64,000 nt of DNA from Candidatus Obscuribacter sp. (GCA_016712465.1 JADJQZ010000001.1:1426001-1490000); one strand, 5' to 3'; shown: positions 16,682 to 26,497, numbered from the stretch's first letter. The notes: a model not told the origin generated them from the sequence alone. Numbers and translations: made by a program.

Positions 16682-18913
16682 ATGGAAGCCGGAACGGAAT
16701 TTGTCCCCAGCGATTTCACGCGCTTGAGCAGAAGCCCCAGACCAGTCTTTAAGCGCAAGGTCTACGACGATATCTTTCAAGGGCGCCTCTCCCTGGCTCT
16801 GGCTCAAGTGGAAGGCGTAAAGGTTTATCGCTTCAGTGTCTTGCCGAAAGGTGAGAGCGCTATGCCTTCCACCCATGCCCTGGCCCCCGGCAGCGACATT
16901 GCCTTTGATGTTCTGGAAGGCGATGCCCGCCTTGGTCTGGCTAAAGTTTTGTCCGGATGTACCTTTCAACAGTCCCTGCGGGCCCGCTTCGAATTTTCCT
17001 TTCCCCTTGCTAAAACGGCTTGCTGTCTTGGTCTTGGTGAGCGCTATTCCAGTTTGAACCTGCGCGGCGCACGTCACACACTTTGTTCCACCGATAACCC
17101 CAATCACGACGAAAGCTCCGATAGTCTCTATAAAGCTATTCCTTTTTCTATCTTCCTTGATGACGGTCTTGCTTCCGCCTGTTTTCTAGACAGCTCCGCG
17201 CCGCAGATATACGATCTCGATAGCGAACTTGACGGTCAGGTGCGCATTGAGCTCTTGAGCGCACGGGGCTTCAGCTTCTACTATTTTGACAGGGCGCCCC
17301 TGGCTCAGATCGTAGCGGCTTACACGGCTCTGACCGGACGCTCGGAGCTTCCTCCCCGCTGGGCCTTAGGACACCAGCAGAGCCGCTGGAGCTATCCCGA
17401 TGCAGAAACGGTGAGAGAACTGGCCCGGGAATTTCGCCGGCGTCGCATACCTTGCGATACTCTTGTGCTCGATATCGATTACATGGATGACTACCGAGTC
17501 TTCACCAGTGACAAGGGGCGTTTCCCCGATTTTAAGGGGCTCATAGAGGAGTTGGCGCGGGACAATTTCCGGTTGGTGACCATTGTCGATCCTGGCGTAA
17601 AACTAGATAAAGACTACAAGATTTATCAGGAAGGTCTGAAGTTAGAACTCTTCTGCCGCGACGCCAAAGGAGAAGTCTTTGTAGATAGGGTCTGGCCCGG
17701 TCGCTCTGTCTTCCCTGATTTTCAAATGGAAGCAACCCGTAAGTGGTGGGCTGAGAAATTGCAGTTCTACTACGATAACGGTGTGAGCGGCATCTGGAAC
17801 GACATGAATGAACCGGCTTTCTTTGACACGCGCTTCATTCCTGTTTCAAGCTTTGATGAGTTACCCGAGACCGGCGAGCAGCCATTCTTGCAGCGGGATG
17901 ACGCCGATGGCGAACCGACAACTGTCGGTCATTTGGAAGTGCGCAATCTCTACGGTAGTATGATGTGCGAAGCTACATATAATGCGGCTCTTGCCGCCAG
18001 ACCGGGGGAGCGCCCGTTTGTCTTGACGCGTTCGGCTTTTGCCGGTATCCAGCGCCATGCCGCCGTCTGGCTCGGGGACAATAAATCATGGTGGGAACAT
18101 CTGCGCAAGTCGCTACCCATGCTCTTGAACGTCGGCCTTTCAGGAGTGCCTTTTGCCGGAGTGGATATCGGCGGCTTTGGTGAAACCTGCAGCCCTGAAA
18201 TGCTTCTGCGCTGGTATGAAGTAGGCATTTTCTTCCCCTTCTTTCGCAATCACTGCTGGCTTAAAGGCAGAGCCCAGGAGCCTTTCGCTTACGGAGCGGC
18301 GGTGGAGGAGAAAGCCCGTCGCTTGATTGAACTGCGCTACAGTCTTCTGCCCTATATCAGTGGTCTCTTCCACGAACACCGGCAAACCGGCGCCCCTCTC
18401 ATGCGTCCACTGCTCTATCATTACCCTCAAGATGCCATGGCCCTCAATTGCCACGATCAGTTTATGTTTGGTGCCGATATTCTTGTGGCGCCCGTTATGG
18501 AACGGGCACAGACCCATCGTTATGTCTACCTACCGGAAGCCGGCAGCCAGTGGACTGCTCTTGCGGGCGACAAAACCTATGAGGGCGGTCGCAGTCATTA
18601 TCTGGATATGCCTCTGGGGACTTGCCCGGCTTTCGTAAGAGAAGGGGCGATTTTGCCTTTAGCCGATGCCATGCAGAGTACCGCCGAGTATGAGCAAGCC
18701 GCTATCACCTTCAAGGTCTATGGACAGCAGGGCAGCGCTGTCTTTTATGAGGATGACGGCAAGAGCTTTGACTATAAAGAGGGCGGCTTTGCTCAGTGGC
18801 AGCTTGCCTACAGTGAGGGCTTCCTGAGCCGTCTTATGGGTGGTCACTACAAGACCAGCCGCCGCTACTTCCTGCAAAAGCCCGATGGTTCAAAAATACC
18901 AGTGCAGCTTTAG
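16682..18913 (+). CDS. Glycoside hydrolase family 31 alpha-glucosidase
   Basis: 743 residues. The ATG at 16682 has a strong GGGAGG site. The GH31 catalytic signature GIWNDMNEPA places the nucleophile at Asp374, and the acid/base is Asp466 in WLGDN. Other family blocks are LDIDYMDDY, GVPFAGVDIGGF, and RNHCWLKGRAQEPFAYG. The N-terminal beta-sandwich and the C-terminal DUF5110-like part are both present. There is no signal peptide, so it is cytoplasmic, hydrolysing terminal alpha-linked glucose from oligosaccharides, or glycogen or sucrose-like substrates. GH31 also includes alpha-xylosidases, so glucose specificity is likely rather than certain. It follows the SUFU gene by 49 bases. Confidence 0.92.
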   Translation: MEAGTEFVPSDFTRLSRSPRPVFKRKVYDDIFQGRLSLALAQVEGVKVYRFSVLPKGESAMPSTHALAPGSDIAFDVLEGDARLGLAKVLSGCTFQQSLRARFEFSFPLAKTACCLGLGERYSSLNLRGARHTLCSTDNPNHDESSDSLYKAIPFSIFLDDGLASACFLDSSAPQIYDLDSELDGQVRIELLSARGFSFYYFDRAPLAQIVAAYTALTGRSELPPRWALGHQQSRWSYPDAETVRELAREFRRRRIPCDTLVLDIDYMDDYRVFTSDKGRFPDFKGLIEELARDNFRLVTIVDPGVKLDKDYKIYQEGLKLELFCRDAKGEVFVDRVWPGRSVFPDFQMEATRKWWAEKLQFYYDNGVSGIWNDMNEPAFFDTRFIPVSSFDELPETGEQPFLQRDDADGEPTTVGHLEVRNLYGSMMCEATYNAALAARPGERPFVLTRSAFAGIQRHAAVWLGDNKSWWEHLRKSLPMLLNVGLSGVPFAGVDIGGFGETCSPEMLLRWYEVGIFFPFFRNHCWLKGRAQEPFAYGAAVEEKARRLIELRYSLLPYISGLFHEHRQTGAPLMRPLLYHYPQDAMALNCHDQFMFGADILVAPVMERAQTHRYVYLPEAGSQWTALAGDKTYEGGRSHYLDMPLGTCPAFVREGAILPLADAMQSTAEYEQAAITFKVYGQQGSAVFYEDDGKSFDYKEGGFAQWQLAYSEGFLSRLMGGHYKTSRRYFLQKPDGSKIPVQL

Positions 18914-18922
18914 TTTCTGCTA

Positions 18923-19741
18923 CTATCTCTCCACGAACTGCCGCTTGATTTTGCTGATTAGTTTCTTTAGCTCGCTATCTTTTGGGTCGTTAAGGTTGCA
19001 TATGAACTGCCACCGCTTTGGGCGCCAGAGGTAACCAAAGGACGGCTCAATCTTGGTAAATTTAGAATCCTGCTCTTTGATATATTTAACTAACTGCTCA
19101 GCAGCCGGGCGCTCGCTTGCGTTTTGAATGTTGACCACCACAGTGGAAGCTAGATTTAGACCCTCGAAGCCCGGCGCAAGCTTTTGTATGGTTACGGGTT
19201 CAATGGCATCTATCGGTGTCGAACTTTTGGCTATTGCTTCGCTTGCTAAGTCTTCGAGGGATCTGCCAAACCTGTTAAAGACCGGGGCCAGGTGTGCAAA
19301 ACTTTCAATTAGACGGTCCCTCATATATTTCTCGTCTACCTTAAATTGGGAAAATTCGAAAATACTCATGGGGTCTTGAAGAGCCGACATTACGAAGATA
19401 TTCAAGTTCATAGCAAATTGATCGTTGCCGAGTTCGGCTTCGAAATATACTGAATTGAACAGATTTGCGTGAAAGTCACTACACCAATATTCGTCAGCAA
19501 CACTGGTTTTGTTGTTGTCTGGGTACTGCATTAAGAGTACTTCGTCGGCACCAGCCTTAAGATAGCGTCGAGTTTCTTCGTTTCCGGCTACTATTTCCTT
19601 GGGGGCTCTTAGCTTTGGATTCTTGTGAAGCCTGACAACACCTATGCTTCTCTTTCTGTTGGCTTCGAGAGCTCGCTCAATCAGTGTTGTCTTGCCACTG
19701 CCTGGGGAGCCGTCAATCCAAACGAATGAATGGTCTATCAA
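18923..19741 (-). CDS. P-loop NTPase of unknown role
   Basis: 272 residues from a TTG start with AAAGGA nine bases upstream. The Walker A motif is GSPGSGKTT (residues 11-19). After it come RSIGVVRLHKNPKLR and LKAGADEVLLMQYP, resembling the SIMIBI-type GTPases (MobB, CobW or HypB style), but I see no motif fixing the family. No membrane segment. It converges on the GH31 gene with a nine-base gap and diverges from the EF-hand gene. A damaged second copy of its N-terminal part sits at 24853-24994, so this gene has been duplicated locally. Confidence 0.6.
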   Translation of the reverse strand: MIDHSFVWIDGSPGSGKTTLIERALEANRKRSIGVVRLHKNPKLRAPKEIVAGNEETRRYLKAGADEVLLMQYPDNNKTSVADEYWCSDFHANLFNSVYFEAELGNDQFAMNLNIFVMSALQDPMSIFEFSQFKVDEKYMRDRLIESFAHLAPVFNRFGRSLEDLASEAIAKSSTPIDAIEPVTIQKLAPGFEGLNLASTVVVNIQNASERPAAEQLVKYIKEQDSKFTKIEPSFGYLWRPKRWQFICNLNDPKDSELKKLISKIKRQFVER

Positions 19742-20000
19742 TGGAGTGGTTCCTTTCCGGTTGAGCTAATAGACAAATTGACGAGCTGCTGTTGTCGATT
19801 ATAGCGCCGAGTGCAGGGTCCTGTTAGCCAAGCACCCAGATTCTTGAATTGCGGCTGCCTGAATGGTGCACTTGGTTTGATTGCAGTCTGAAGAGGATTG
19901 GTCAGTCGGAATCAAATTCTCTGGATATTCAAGCAAGTTTCACGTAGGGCGCGATAGGCTAAGCTTCGGAGTCAGACTTGGAACCTGGGAGGTCCTATTT

Positions 20001-20603
20001 GTGACTGATGGTTATGCCGAGGCGGAGAAAACTATTGCCTGGTCGGAGAGACTCAATCGCGCATTCTCTTCCGTAGATACCGATGGCGACGGCTTTTTGA
20101 CGAAAGGGGAAATGCAAAACTGTTTGCAGAAGGAAGCCTGTGGTTTGCTTACTGGAAAACCGGAGGCTGAAGCCTTCAACAAGAATTTTGATGACATCCA
20201 GTTCGCTTCCAATTTTTCCACCTCCTTTAAGCGCGGTCTGATGGGCAAGGAAGGTGTAGCCCGGTCGGATCTGGAGGAATTGGCGAGGCGGGCCAGGGAG
20301 CTACCGGAAGCCATGGAGAAAGCTACGGCCGTGGAGGCGGTGCTGTCTAAGTATTATCAGGGCTCGGAGCTGCGAAAGTGGCGCTTCGACAATCTTGTTA
20401 ATTCCCCCAGGGTGAATGAGGCTGACCGCGAGGTTTTGCGCTATGTACAGAGTAACTGGCGCCACTTCAAAGTAGACATCGGCAACCAGTTCAATGCCGA
20501 CCAGGCTCTAATTCCATCGCGGCTGCCGCAACTGGCCGAGGCCCATAGAAGTAAGCTTGCCAGGCAGTATGAGCCGGTGCGAAAGGTCGGGGAGAGCCTT
20601 TAG
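20001..20603 (+). CDS. EF-hand domain protein
   Basis: 200 residues from a GTG at 20001, which has GGGAGG eight bases upstream. The frame is open from a TTG at 19881, which lacks a ribosome site. One canonical EF-hand loop is present, DTDGDGFLTKGE (residues 26-37), with all calcium ligands in place. The remainder is helical and has no recognised domain. There is no signal peptide, which suggests a cytoplasmic calcium-binding or structural role. It is divergent from the P-loop NTPase gene, with a 260-base shared upstream region. Confidence 0.6.
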   Translation: MTDGYAEAEKTIAWSERLNRAFSSVDTDGDGFLTKGEMQNCLQKEACGLLTGKPEAEAFNKNFDDIQFASNFSTSFKRGLMGKEGVARSDLEELARRARELPEAMEKATAVEAVLSKYYQGSELRKWRFDNLVNSPRVNEADREVLRYVQSNWRHFKVDIGNQFNADQALIPSRLPQLAEAHRSKLARQYEPVRKVGESL

Positions 20604-20627
20604 GTAGAGCGGCGTGCTCGGTTCCAT

Positions 20628-20712
20628 TGGGAGCAGCTGTCATTGGTTGTAGGCTTAATCGGCAGAAGCCTTCCTTTGTTGTAGGCTTCATCGGGAGCAG
20701 CCTTCATCGTTA
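20628..20712. repeat. Short degenerate tandem repeat
   Basis: About two and a half copies of a 32-35 base unit, best read as TTGTAGGCTTMATCGGSAGM followed by AGCCTTC. The copies start near 20646 and 20678, and the first partial copy near 20628 is more diverged. It lies between two convergent gene ends, within the 116-base gap. Function is unknown; it could be a slippage product. Confidence 0.5.
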
Positions 20713-20719
20713 GATGCCG

Positions 20720-22168
20720 TCACTCGGCGGTGCCTTCTGCTTTGCTGGCGGCTTGCTCCTCTACGAGAAAGTCATAGATACGCAGCCAGGCTTCCACTAC
20801 TCTGTCGACTTCTTTGCGCAGGCGTCGGCCTTGTACACTGGAAGTATCGATGAGTTTGCGCGCTTTCCATATTTCTTGAATCATGACGGCCAGCTCCTCC
20901 GGATCTTCTGTTGGCGCCAGTTGTGATAGATTGCGGCTTTTGAATTCAATTGCATCAAGAATTTGCATTTGTGCTTTTCTGACTTCTTCCGTCGCAGTCA
21001 CTATGGTGTCCTCGCCGGCGTTTAGGGTTAGCCTTTGTAGCCGCTCGTCGAAGAGGGTTCTCATTTTCTCCAGATCTTCTCTTCGTTTGCCGGAGACGGA
21101 GTCCCCATCTGTTGCCGTTTTCAATGAGGCAAGCAGTTTGTCAGTTTGCAAGATAAGGGCCGCCAGCTCTTCCGAGTTGTAGTTGTTAATCTCCGCTACT
21201 AGAAACTCTTTTGCGGAGAGCAAGAGCTTTTCAATTCTGAGGCTTGCTTCCTTGGCTTGCTTTTCAGTTTCTCCGACAGTACTTTGTAGCCGGCCGAGCA
21301 GGGTCAGCACCTTTCCCATCTTTCCAGGTTTTGCATTTCTTGCGTACTCATGCCCTTCATAAGCCTCCAGCTCTCGCTTCCTCACTGCCACTTCAACGCG
21401 CCGAATTGTGGGTATGAGTTCTTCTATCGGTACTTGCAGCACTAATGGTATGTCGGCTTGAGCCGTGAGTTCACATATTCGTATGTTGATTTTCTTATTG
21501 AGCTCGAAAGCATGAGATTGAGATTGTTCCATCAGATCCAGAGCTCGCTTCAAATCGGTCTCTCTGATTTTTCGAATATGTCTGGACTGGACAGCCAGAA
21601 ACTTGTCCTGGATTTCTTCTGTGGCGAGTTCCACAAAGTCTCTGAATTTTACCAAGCGTTCGAGCTCGGCATTGATTGCCGCGGCTTTAGCCGCTTCTAT
21701 CTTGCTTGGCGGACGAACCCTCTTCCGTTTCCCTTTCCGTTTGCCTTTCTTGCCTCGTGGCCTGTAGGGTTTTGGGTTCGCCATTTTAAGCGCTGAAATT
21801 CTATCTCCAAGGTCATTCAGCAAGATCTTACCGGCTAGAAGCTTTTCTTCTAGATCCAGATAATGCCTGGAGACCTGCCCCTGGTCTGACTTAAAGCGTA
21901 CCGGCGAAAGGAGCCTCAGTCTTTGATAAAGGTTTTTGCAGAAGTCGAGAATTGGCTCTGAACTGGCGTCTTCAGCCCGAATCAGACTTCTGGTCAGGAA
22001 ATCTTGGCTTTCGATTTTATCACCACGAACCTTGCGTAGCGAACCTATCTGCTCTTCCAGATTGTCCCGGCGAATGATTTGAATTCGTGGCCGAAGCATT
22101 AACGCCATGACCAGTTTGGGATGGCGCTCCATGAGCCAGTCGTGAACTTGTTTTTTCAGGTTCGTCAT
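20720..22168 (-). CDS. Long helical / coiled-coil protein of unknown function
   Basis: 482 residues, strongly helical with heptad-like stretches over most of its length. A very basic patch (RPRGKKGKRKGKRKRVRPP, about residues 135-153) could bind nucleic acid or acidic lipid. There is no signal peptide, membrane helix or enzymatic motif. The C-terminus contains VVEAWLRIYDFL. A 19-base stretch encoding VEAWLR is repeated exactly in the remnant at 30031-30141, which suggests a lost paralogue. I do not recognise a family. Confidence 0.6.
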   Translation of the reverse strand: MTNLKKQVHDWLMERHPKLVMALMLRPRIQIIRRDNLEEQIGSLRKVRGDKIESQDFLTRSLIRAEDASSEPILDFCKNLYQRLRLLSPVRFKSDQGQVSRHYLDLEEKLLAGKILLNDLGDRISALKMANPKPYRPRGKKGKRKGKRKRVRPPSKIEAAKAAAINAELERLVKFRDFVELATEEIQDKFLAVQSRHIRKIRETDLKRALDLMEQSQSHAFELNKKINIRICELTAQADIPLVLQVPIEELIPTIRRVEVAVRKRELEAYEGHEYARNAKPGKMGKVLTLLGRLQSTVGETEKQAKEASLRIEKLLLSAKEFLVAEINNYNSEELAALILQTDKLLASLKTATDGDSVSGKRREDLEKMRTLFDERLQRLTLNAGEDTIVTATEEVRKAQMQILDAIEFKSRNLSQLAPTEDPEELAVMIQEIWKARKLIDTSSVQGRRLRKEVDRVVEAWLRIYDFLVEEQAASKAEGTAE

Positions 22169-22395
22169 GGCGTTAACCCGGCTCAGCGAAGTTCAATACC
22201 AAAAAAGGTATTCTAAAAGCGATTATATCCGAAGGGTATCGGTCTGGATTCTTGGAGAGCTTGGGGAACGCTAGCCTGAAGATTCAGAGCCGGGACGCCT
22301 ATTGATGGTGCACAGTGGCAAGTGCTCCGCCCTCAGGCTTTCAAAATGGTAAGCTTGGGGTAGCCCTTGCAATTACCTCCTGAGGACTACGAGCC

Positions 22396-23259
22396 ATGAG
22401 AACCTCTTCATTGGAAAAGGTCTTAGAAAAATTCCTGGTAGTGGTCCTTTTGAACCTACTAACGGCTTCTTTCTATGCAGATCCGGTTATTGCAAGTCCC
22501 AAGAAGGCAGTCGGTGGACATACGTCCGCGGCGCCGTCGCTACAGAAGCGGAGAACACTTTCTCCTGCCGAACAGCAGAAGTTTCTGGAAGCTCGTATGC
22601 CGGGCGTCATGATAGGCACATTTAGGTCTTATGCGAGTTTATTTTTCGCCACGCAAGATGCTTGCATTGGCACGCACGACCAGGACGTCAGCGAAACGTC
22701 TCTTCAGTCGTGGTATCCCAAAAAAGAATTATACATGCCGACTCACGCAGAACTATTCGACATGATTGCACGTCAGACCGGATCTTCATTCTCTTATGAG
22801 CCTAAGTCGGACTACTGGGTTTTCCATCCTCCTCCTATGGGGCTGCCCTATAAAATAGCGAAGGCGCAGGGCTGGACTGAACAGAACAGGCGGGGGTATG
22901 TTGCCTACATTCCGTCGATTGCGCCAGTCGGCATGGACATTTACCTGCTGGGAAGATATTCCGGTTTGACCCCAGATAAAGAGAAGCTGATTCGCGAGTA
23001 TGGTGCAAAGCTTTTCTCCAGTCACATTGCTCCGCACTCTACAGTCAATGAAATGAAGGAAGTCACTGTTGATGGTGCGACAGCCTTGTACTTTTCTTCG
23101 CCTGCTCCGAAACCCGGGCTGCTCTGGAGGCAGTGGGCGTTCTTGAAGGATGGAGAGCTTTATGTGATTGTCAGTGCTTACAACAAAGAACAGAAGGAGC
23201 AAATAGAACGGGATGTGGACTTCATGGTTGACTCATTCCATTCATGCCAGGCTCGCTAA
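22396..23259 (+). CDS. Secreted protein of unknown function
   Basis: 287 residues. The ATG has GAGGA nine bases upstream. The N-terminus is a clear signal peptide (KVLEKFLVVVLLNLLTASFYA, cleavage probably near VIAS). The mature part has no domain I recognise. It contains several aromatic-rich beta-like segments (DYWVFHPPPMGLPYKI) and a C-terminal region WRQWAFLKDGELYVIVSAYNKEQ, reminiscent of small lipoprotein-type folds that are exported. It is transcribed toward the MFS gene, with a 66-base gap. Confidence 0.6.
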   Translation: MRTSSLEKVLEKFLVVVLLNLLTASFYADPVIASPKKAVGGHTSAAPSLQKRRTLSPAEQQKFLEARMPGVMIGTFRSYASLFFATQDACIGTHDQDVSETSLQSWYPKKELYMPTHAELFDMIARQTGSSFSYEPKSDYWVFHPPPMGLPYKIAKAQGWTEQNRRGYVAYIPSIAPVGMDIYLLGRYSGLTPDKEKLIREYGAKLFSSHIAPHSTVNEMKEVTVDGATALYFSSPAPKPGLLWRQWAFLKDGELYVIVSAYNKEQKEQIERDVDFMVDSFHSCQAR

Positions 23260-23325
23260 TGTGGAGGACCGGACTAGTGCCGGTTCTGGCTGCTGGTTTA
23301 TGCTCTTGGGCGTTGTTGCAAATCG

Positions 23326-24585
23326 CTATATGCTTTTGTCCTGAAGTTTCTTTAGTGCCCAGAGACCGGCGATAGAGATTGCATTCAAAAGAGCAAGGGC
23401 AAACCAATAGAGCAGAGCCGGTCTTGCCCCCTTGTCTATGATAGTCAAACCTACTGCCGGTCCTACTGTACCGGCAAGCCCCCAGCAGAGTGAGTTTACC
23501 GATAGATAGGTGGCACGGGCGTTGGCTGGCGCTAGCTCTACCACCAGCGAGGAAGCGGCTGGACTATAGAGGGCATTAGCGAAGGCCAGGATAGATACCG
23601 TCCCAATGGTAAAGAGAAGAGTCACTATCTGTTCGGAGCCAAGTCCTAATAATGAGCAGAGACCAGGCAGAAGGGCCGTGAGCAATTGCCCGCTAAGCCA
23701 GGCTAAGCAGGCTAGCATTAAGGCTTTTGTTTTGGCTGCGCGCGCCGCTTTCCTGGAAATGGGCAGTATTAAAAGCGATACCAGAATAATATAGTAAGAA
23801 AACACCACCGCCACGCTGCCGGCGACCGCCATACCAGGCAGGCGCGATATGTATATGGGCAGGGTCGAACTCATCTGTAAGACATTATTTGTGAAGATCA
23901 AATTGAGCAGAGCATAGAGAGCCAGCTTCTTGTCTTTCAGGGCGGTGAGCCAATTTGAGAGCAGGCTAGGTCTCTGGTGTGACGCAGTTAACACCAGAGT
24001 CTCACGGGTGCCAAAGATAACAAAAGCCAGCAAAGCCAAATAGGAGAGAGCATCAAATAAAAAGAGCAGTCGATAGGCGGCGTGGGTGCCAATCACGAGT
24101 CCACCGGCGACAACGCCGATGCCGAGCCCTGAATAGTCTGCCATACGAGACAAGCCGAAAGCTTCATTCAGCTTGGCTTCGCCGGTAAGATCCGAAACCA
24201 TAGATTCGGCTGCCGGCCAGTAAAGACCGATGCCCAGACCGCTAAGTATATTGCCGACAAGAAAAACAATAAAGTTATTTGAGGCGGCAAAGCAAAAAGC
24301 ACCCAAGCTTAGTGTAAGACAGGCAAGCATGACGGCGCCTTTGCGACCGCATCCGGCATGGTCAGCCAGGCTGCCCCCGGCAATGCGCCCCACTATGCCG
24401 GACATACCGCCCATTCCTAGCCCGACGCCCACACTGGCTGCCGGTATACCGACCGTATTGACGAAATATATGGGAGCATAGAACATGGTGAGACCGCTGC
24501 CCATGCCCGAGACAAAGCGCCCGAGAGCAAGTATGAGAACCTGCCGGTCTAGACCTAGCGACCTGAAGTAATTGATGCCGAACAA
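23326..24585 (-). CDS. MFS transporter, 12 transmembrane segments
   Basis: 419 residues with about 12 hydrophobic segments and the MFS loop 2-3 signature GxLADxxGRK in degenerate form (GGSLADHAGCGRKGA, about residues 76-90). It has the DHA1-type drug-efflux look, with a long cytoplasmic loop near residue 210. The substrate is unknown. The start is a TTG at 24585; no ATG is available between it and the upstream stop. The gene is probably single, with convergent and divergent neighbours on either side. Confidence 0.85.
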   Translation of the reverse strand: MFGINYFRSLGLDRQVLILALGRFVSGMGSGLTMFYAPIYFVNTVGIPAASVGVGLGMGGMSGIVGRIAGGSLADHAGCGRKGAVMLACLTLSLGAFCFAASNNFIVFLVGNILSGLGIGLYWPAAESMVSDLTGEAKLNEAFGLSRMADYSGLGIGVVAGGLVIGTHAAYRLLFLFDALSYLALLAFVIFGTRETLVLTASHQRPSLLSNWLTALKDKKLALYALLNLIFTNNVLQMSSTLPIYISRLPGMAVAGSVAVVFSYYIILVSLLILPISRKAARAAKTKALMLACLAWLSGQLLTALLPGLCSLLGLGSEQIVTLLFTIGTVSILAFANALYSPAASSLVVELAPANARATYLSVNSLCWGLAGTVGPAVGLTIIDKGARPALLYWFALALLNAISIAGLWALKKLQDKSI

Positions 24586-24852
24586 ACTGATTATTGCCTC
24601 GAACTGATGTTTGCTTCAGGAGAAGAAGCAAGTCGTCCGCCACTCAGTAAAGCACCTTCCAGTTTAGGCGATTGCAACCAGGCTTTGCAACAGGCAAGTT
24701 TGGGAGCTTTGTCGCGAATATTGCTTTGTTTTGGCTCAGAGAGGCAGCCCGATGCCTTTCGCGTTAGAGCGTAACACCAGTGGTATAGCGGACTAAAGAT
24801 TACAGCCGGTAACTCAATTCGTCCCTATAAGGCAGAAAGAACACCGGTCAAT

Positions 24853-24994
24853 CCTTCGTTGTTCTCAGCTTCGGATTCTTGCGAAGCATTACGACACCCA
24901 TGCTTTTCTTCTGTTGGTTCAGAGGACTCGTTCAACCAGGGGGCTTGCCAATTCCCGGTGCGCCGTTAATCCAGGCGAATGAATGGTCAATCAG
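24853..24994 (-). pseudogene. Decayed N-terminal copy of the P-loop NTPase
   Basis: On the minus strand, from 24994, this reads LIDHSFAWINGAPGIGKPPG and then stop. In another frame it continues as MGVVMLRKNPKLR. That aligns with the intact gene at 18923-19741 (IDHSFVWIDGSPGSGKTT, then IGVVRLHKNPKLR). The copy has lost a functional Walker A, carries a stop and frameshift, and ends after about 45 codons. The remaining bases to 24586 show no further match. The 540-base region around it holds no intact gene. Confidence 0.75.
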
Positions 24995-25127
24995 GTGTTT
25001 ACAGTGCAATTTCTAAACAATCGGCTGAGTGAAAACCGTGCTCAGTTTATCTCCTCTGCGCTTTTGGTTGGGAACCCACGACTGTTTGATATGCTTAAGG
25101 TCAAGTACCGATTTTGGATGAACTGTC

Positions 25128-25724
25128 ATGAATCAGCTAGCCCGAATTCTCTGTGCCACACTCTTGATCGCAAGTACCGGTGCCGCTTCTCTCGCAAATG
25201 CGAATTCTCCTAATAAGCCCTCTTCAACTACCCCATCTCCTCCTGAAGGCTCACCTGGATTCGTCCCTGATGAAGACTCTAAAACTCAGTTAACGGAGAT
25301 AAGCTCGTTCCCGCTTTCGGCATCGGCCTTAAAAACAAAGTTAGTTGCGATGTTCTCTGTTGACCGGAGTAATGATGGTTCAGCGATATTCCACAGTCTC
25401 TATTGGAATGGTAAGGAACAGCATATTGCTCACGGCTTGAAAGTTTATGAACCTGATAAGGGTTGGTTTCCATTAAGTAAGACCGTCGCTACAACGCTCT
25501 TTGGTTCTCCCGTCGAGTCAGAGGAAGATGGTGTAAAGATATCAACATTTGATGTTTTTTCCGACGGGCAAGAAAGAAACTTGTTTCACATTGATGTTCA
25601 ATTCGATGAAGACGGAAATTCATTTTCTTATAGAGTTAGAGGAATAGGAATAGGCGCTCCTGCTTGGGTCCTTGAGAAGAATTGTCCTGTCTACAAAATT
25701 TCAACGCCACGAGTTACTCATTAG
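25128..25724 (+). CDS. Secreted protein of unknown function
   Basis: 198 residues. Signal peptide: short basic start, LCATLLIASTGAASLANA, then a Pro/Ser/Thr-rich linker. The mature domain (about residues 55-195) looks like a mixed alpha/beta fold with no known motif. Base composition is visibly more AT-rich than the flanking core genes. The stop lies 11 bases before the preferred start of the next gene, so the two are probably one transcript. Function unknown. Confidence 0.6.
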   Translation: MNQLARILCATLLIASTGAASLANANSPNKPSSTTPSPPEGSPGFVPDEDSKTQLTEISSFPLSASALKTKLVAMFSVDRSNDGSAIFHSLYWNGKEQHIAHGLKVYEPDKGWFPLSKTVATTLFGSPVESEEDGVKISTFDVFSDGQERNLFHIDVQFDEDGNSFSYRVRGIGIGAPAWVLEKNCPVYKISTPRVTH

Positions 25725-25735
25725 GTCCGGAATCT

Positions 25736-26497
25736 ATGTCTCTCTCTGAGTGGCTCAATAAGGGGGGGCATTCTCAAGTAATGAAAAATCGCCAATTCCT
25801 TTTCTGGCTTGTATATGCGAGAGACAAATGTTCTCTTGCTGACAGCAAAACATGGACCTCATTGTTCGAACTTTTTGATCCGCTAGTATGTGCCTCTGGT
25901 AAGAAAGCCCACATCGACGTTATTAATATGTCAATACCGCTCGTCAAGCCTCTACCGGAACTCGCCTGGAAGAAAACAAACATCGATAGATTTATTGACG
26001 CTGACCAGGAGGCCCGAGGGATTGCCAAGGTGGAACCATTTTCCTCCCTTCATATTTGGCTTCCATTTGAGAGAGATTGCTTAAAGCGAAGGAGCAGCCC
26101 GGACTTCTTCTTCTCCGTCAATAAGCACCAGGAAATTGACGGTCGGAACACTATGTTTTACATGCGGGTCGCTACCGAAATTTCTTTCTACCAATCAAAT
26201 ATTCAGCTTGTTAACGAGATCGTGACTTCCTTGCATCTTCAGTTTCCGCCTGATTCTCTACGAATCCTACTCTTGACTCCTTGGCTTTACAGGAAAACAG
26301 AATTCGAAAGGTGCTCTATAGCTGGAATGCAGGGTACATTTAATTTGTTTTCGACTCGACAGATTCTGGAACGCGAAATCACTGAACAAGACTTTAACTT
26401 AGAAGGGGCCAGGTTCAAGGTTTTGACTCTCAACCAATCTCCGCTAGACTACTTGTCCGACATGGATCGCCTTCTGGAAGGAGTTGTATCTAGTTGA
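25736..26497 (+). CDS. Protein of unknown function, coupled to the secreted protein upstream
   Basis: 253 residues from the ATG at 25736. The frame is open from 25682 inside the previous gene, but CGGA lies four bases before 25736. No signal peptide or membrane helix, and no recognised domain. It is AT-rich like its upstream neighbour and follows it by 11 bases. The pairing of an exported protein with a soluble partner is suggestive, but nothing in the sequence shows what they do. Confidence 0.55.
   Translation: MSLSEWLNKGGHSQVMKNRQFLFWLVYARDKCSLADSKTWTSLFELFDPLVCASGKKAHIDVINMSIPLVKPLPELAWKKTNIDRFIDADQEARGIAKVEPFSSLHIWLPFERDCLKRRSSPDFFFSVNKHQEIDGRNTMFYMRVATEISFYQSNIQLVNEIVTSLHLQFPPDSLRILLLTPWLYRKTEFERCSIAGMQGTFNLFSTRQILEREITEQDFNLEGARFKVLTLNQSPLDYLSDMDRLLEGVVSS

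Noticed and set aside
20628..20712. Tandem repeat as a possible small CRISPR
   Set aside because: Units are diverged, only two and a half copies, with no spacers of equal length and no cas genes.
24983..25213. 76-codon plus frame overlapping the start of the secreted-protein gene
   Set aside because: Runs across the P-loop remnant and the real signal peptide region in another frame; no coding look.
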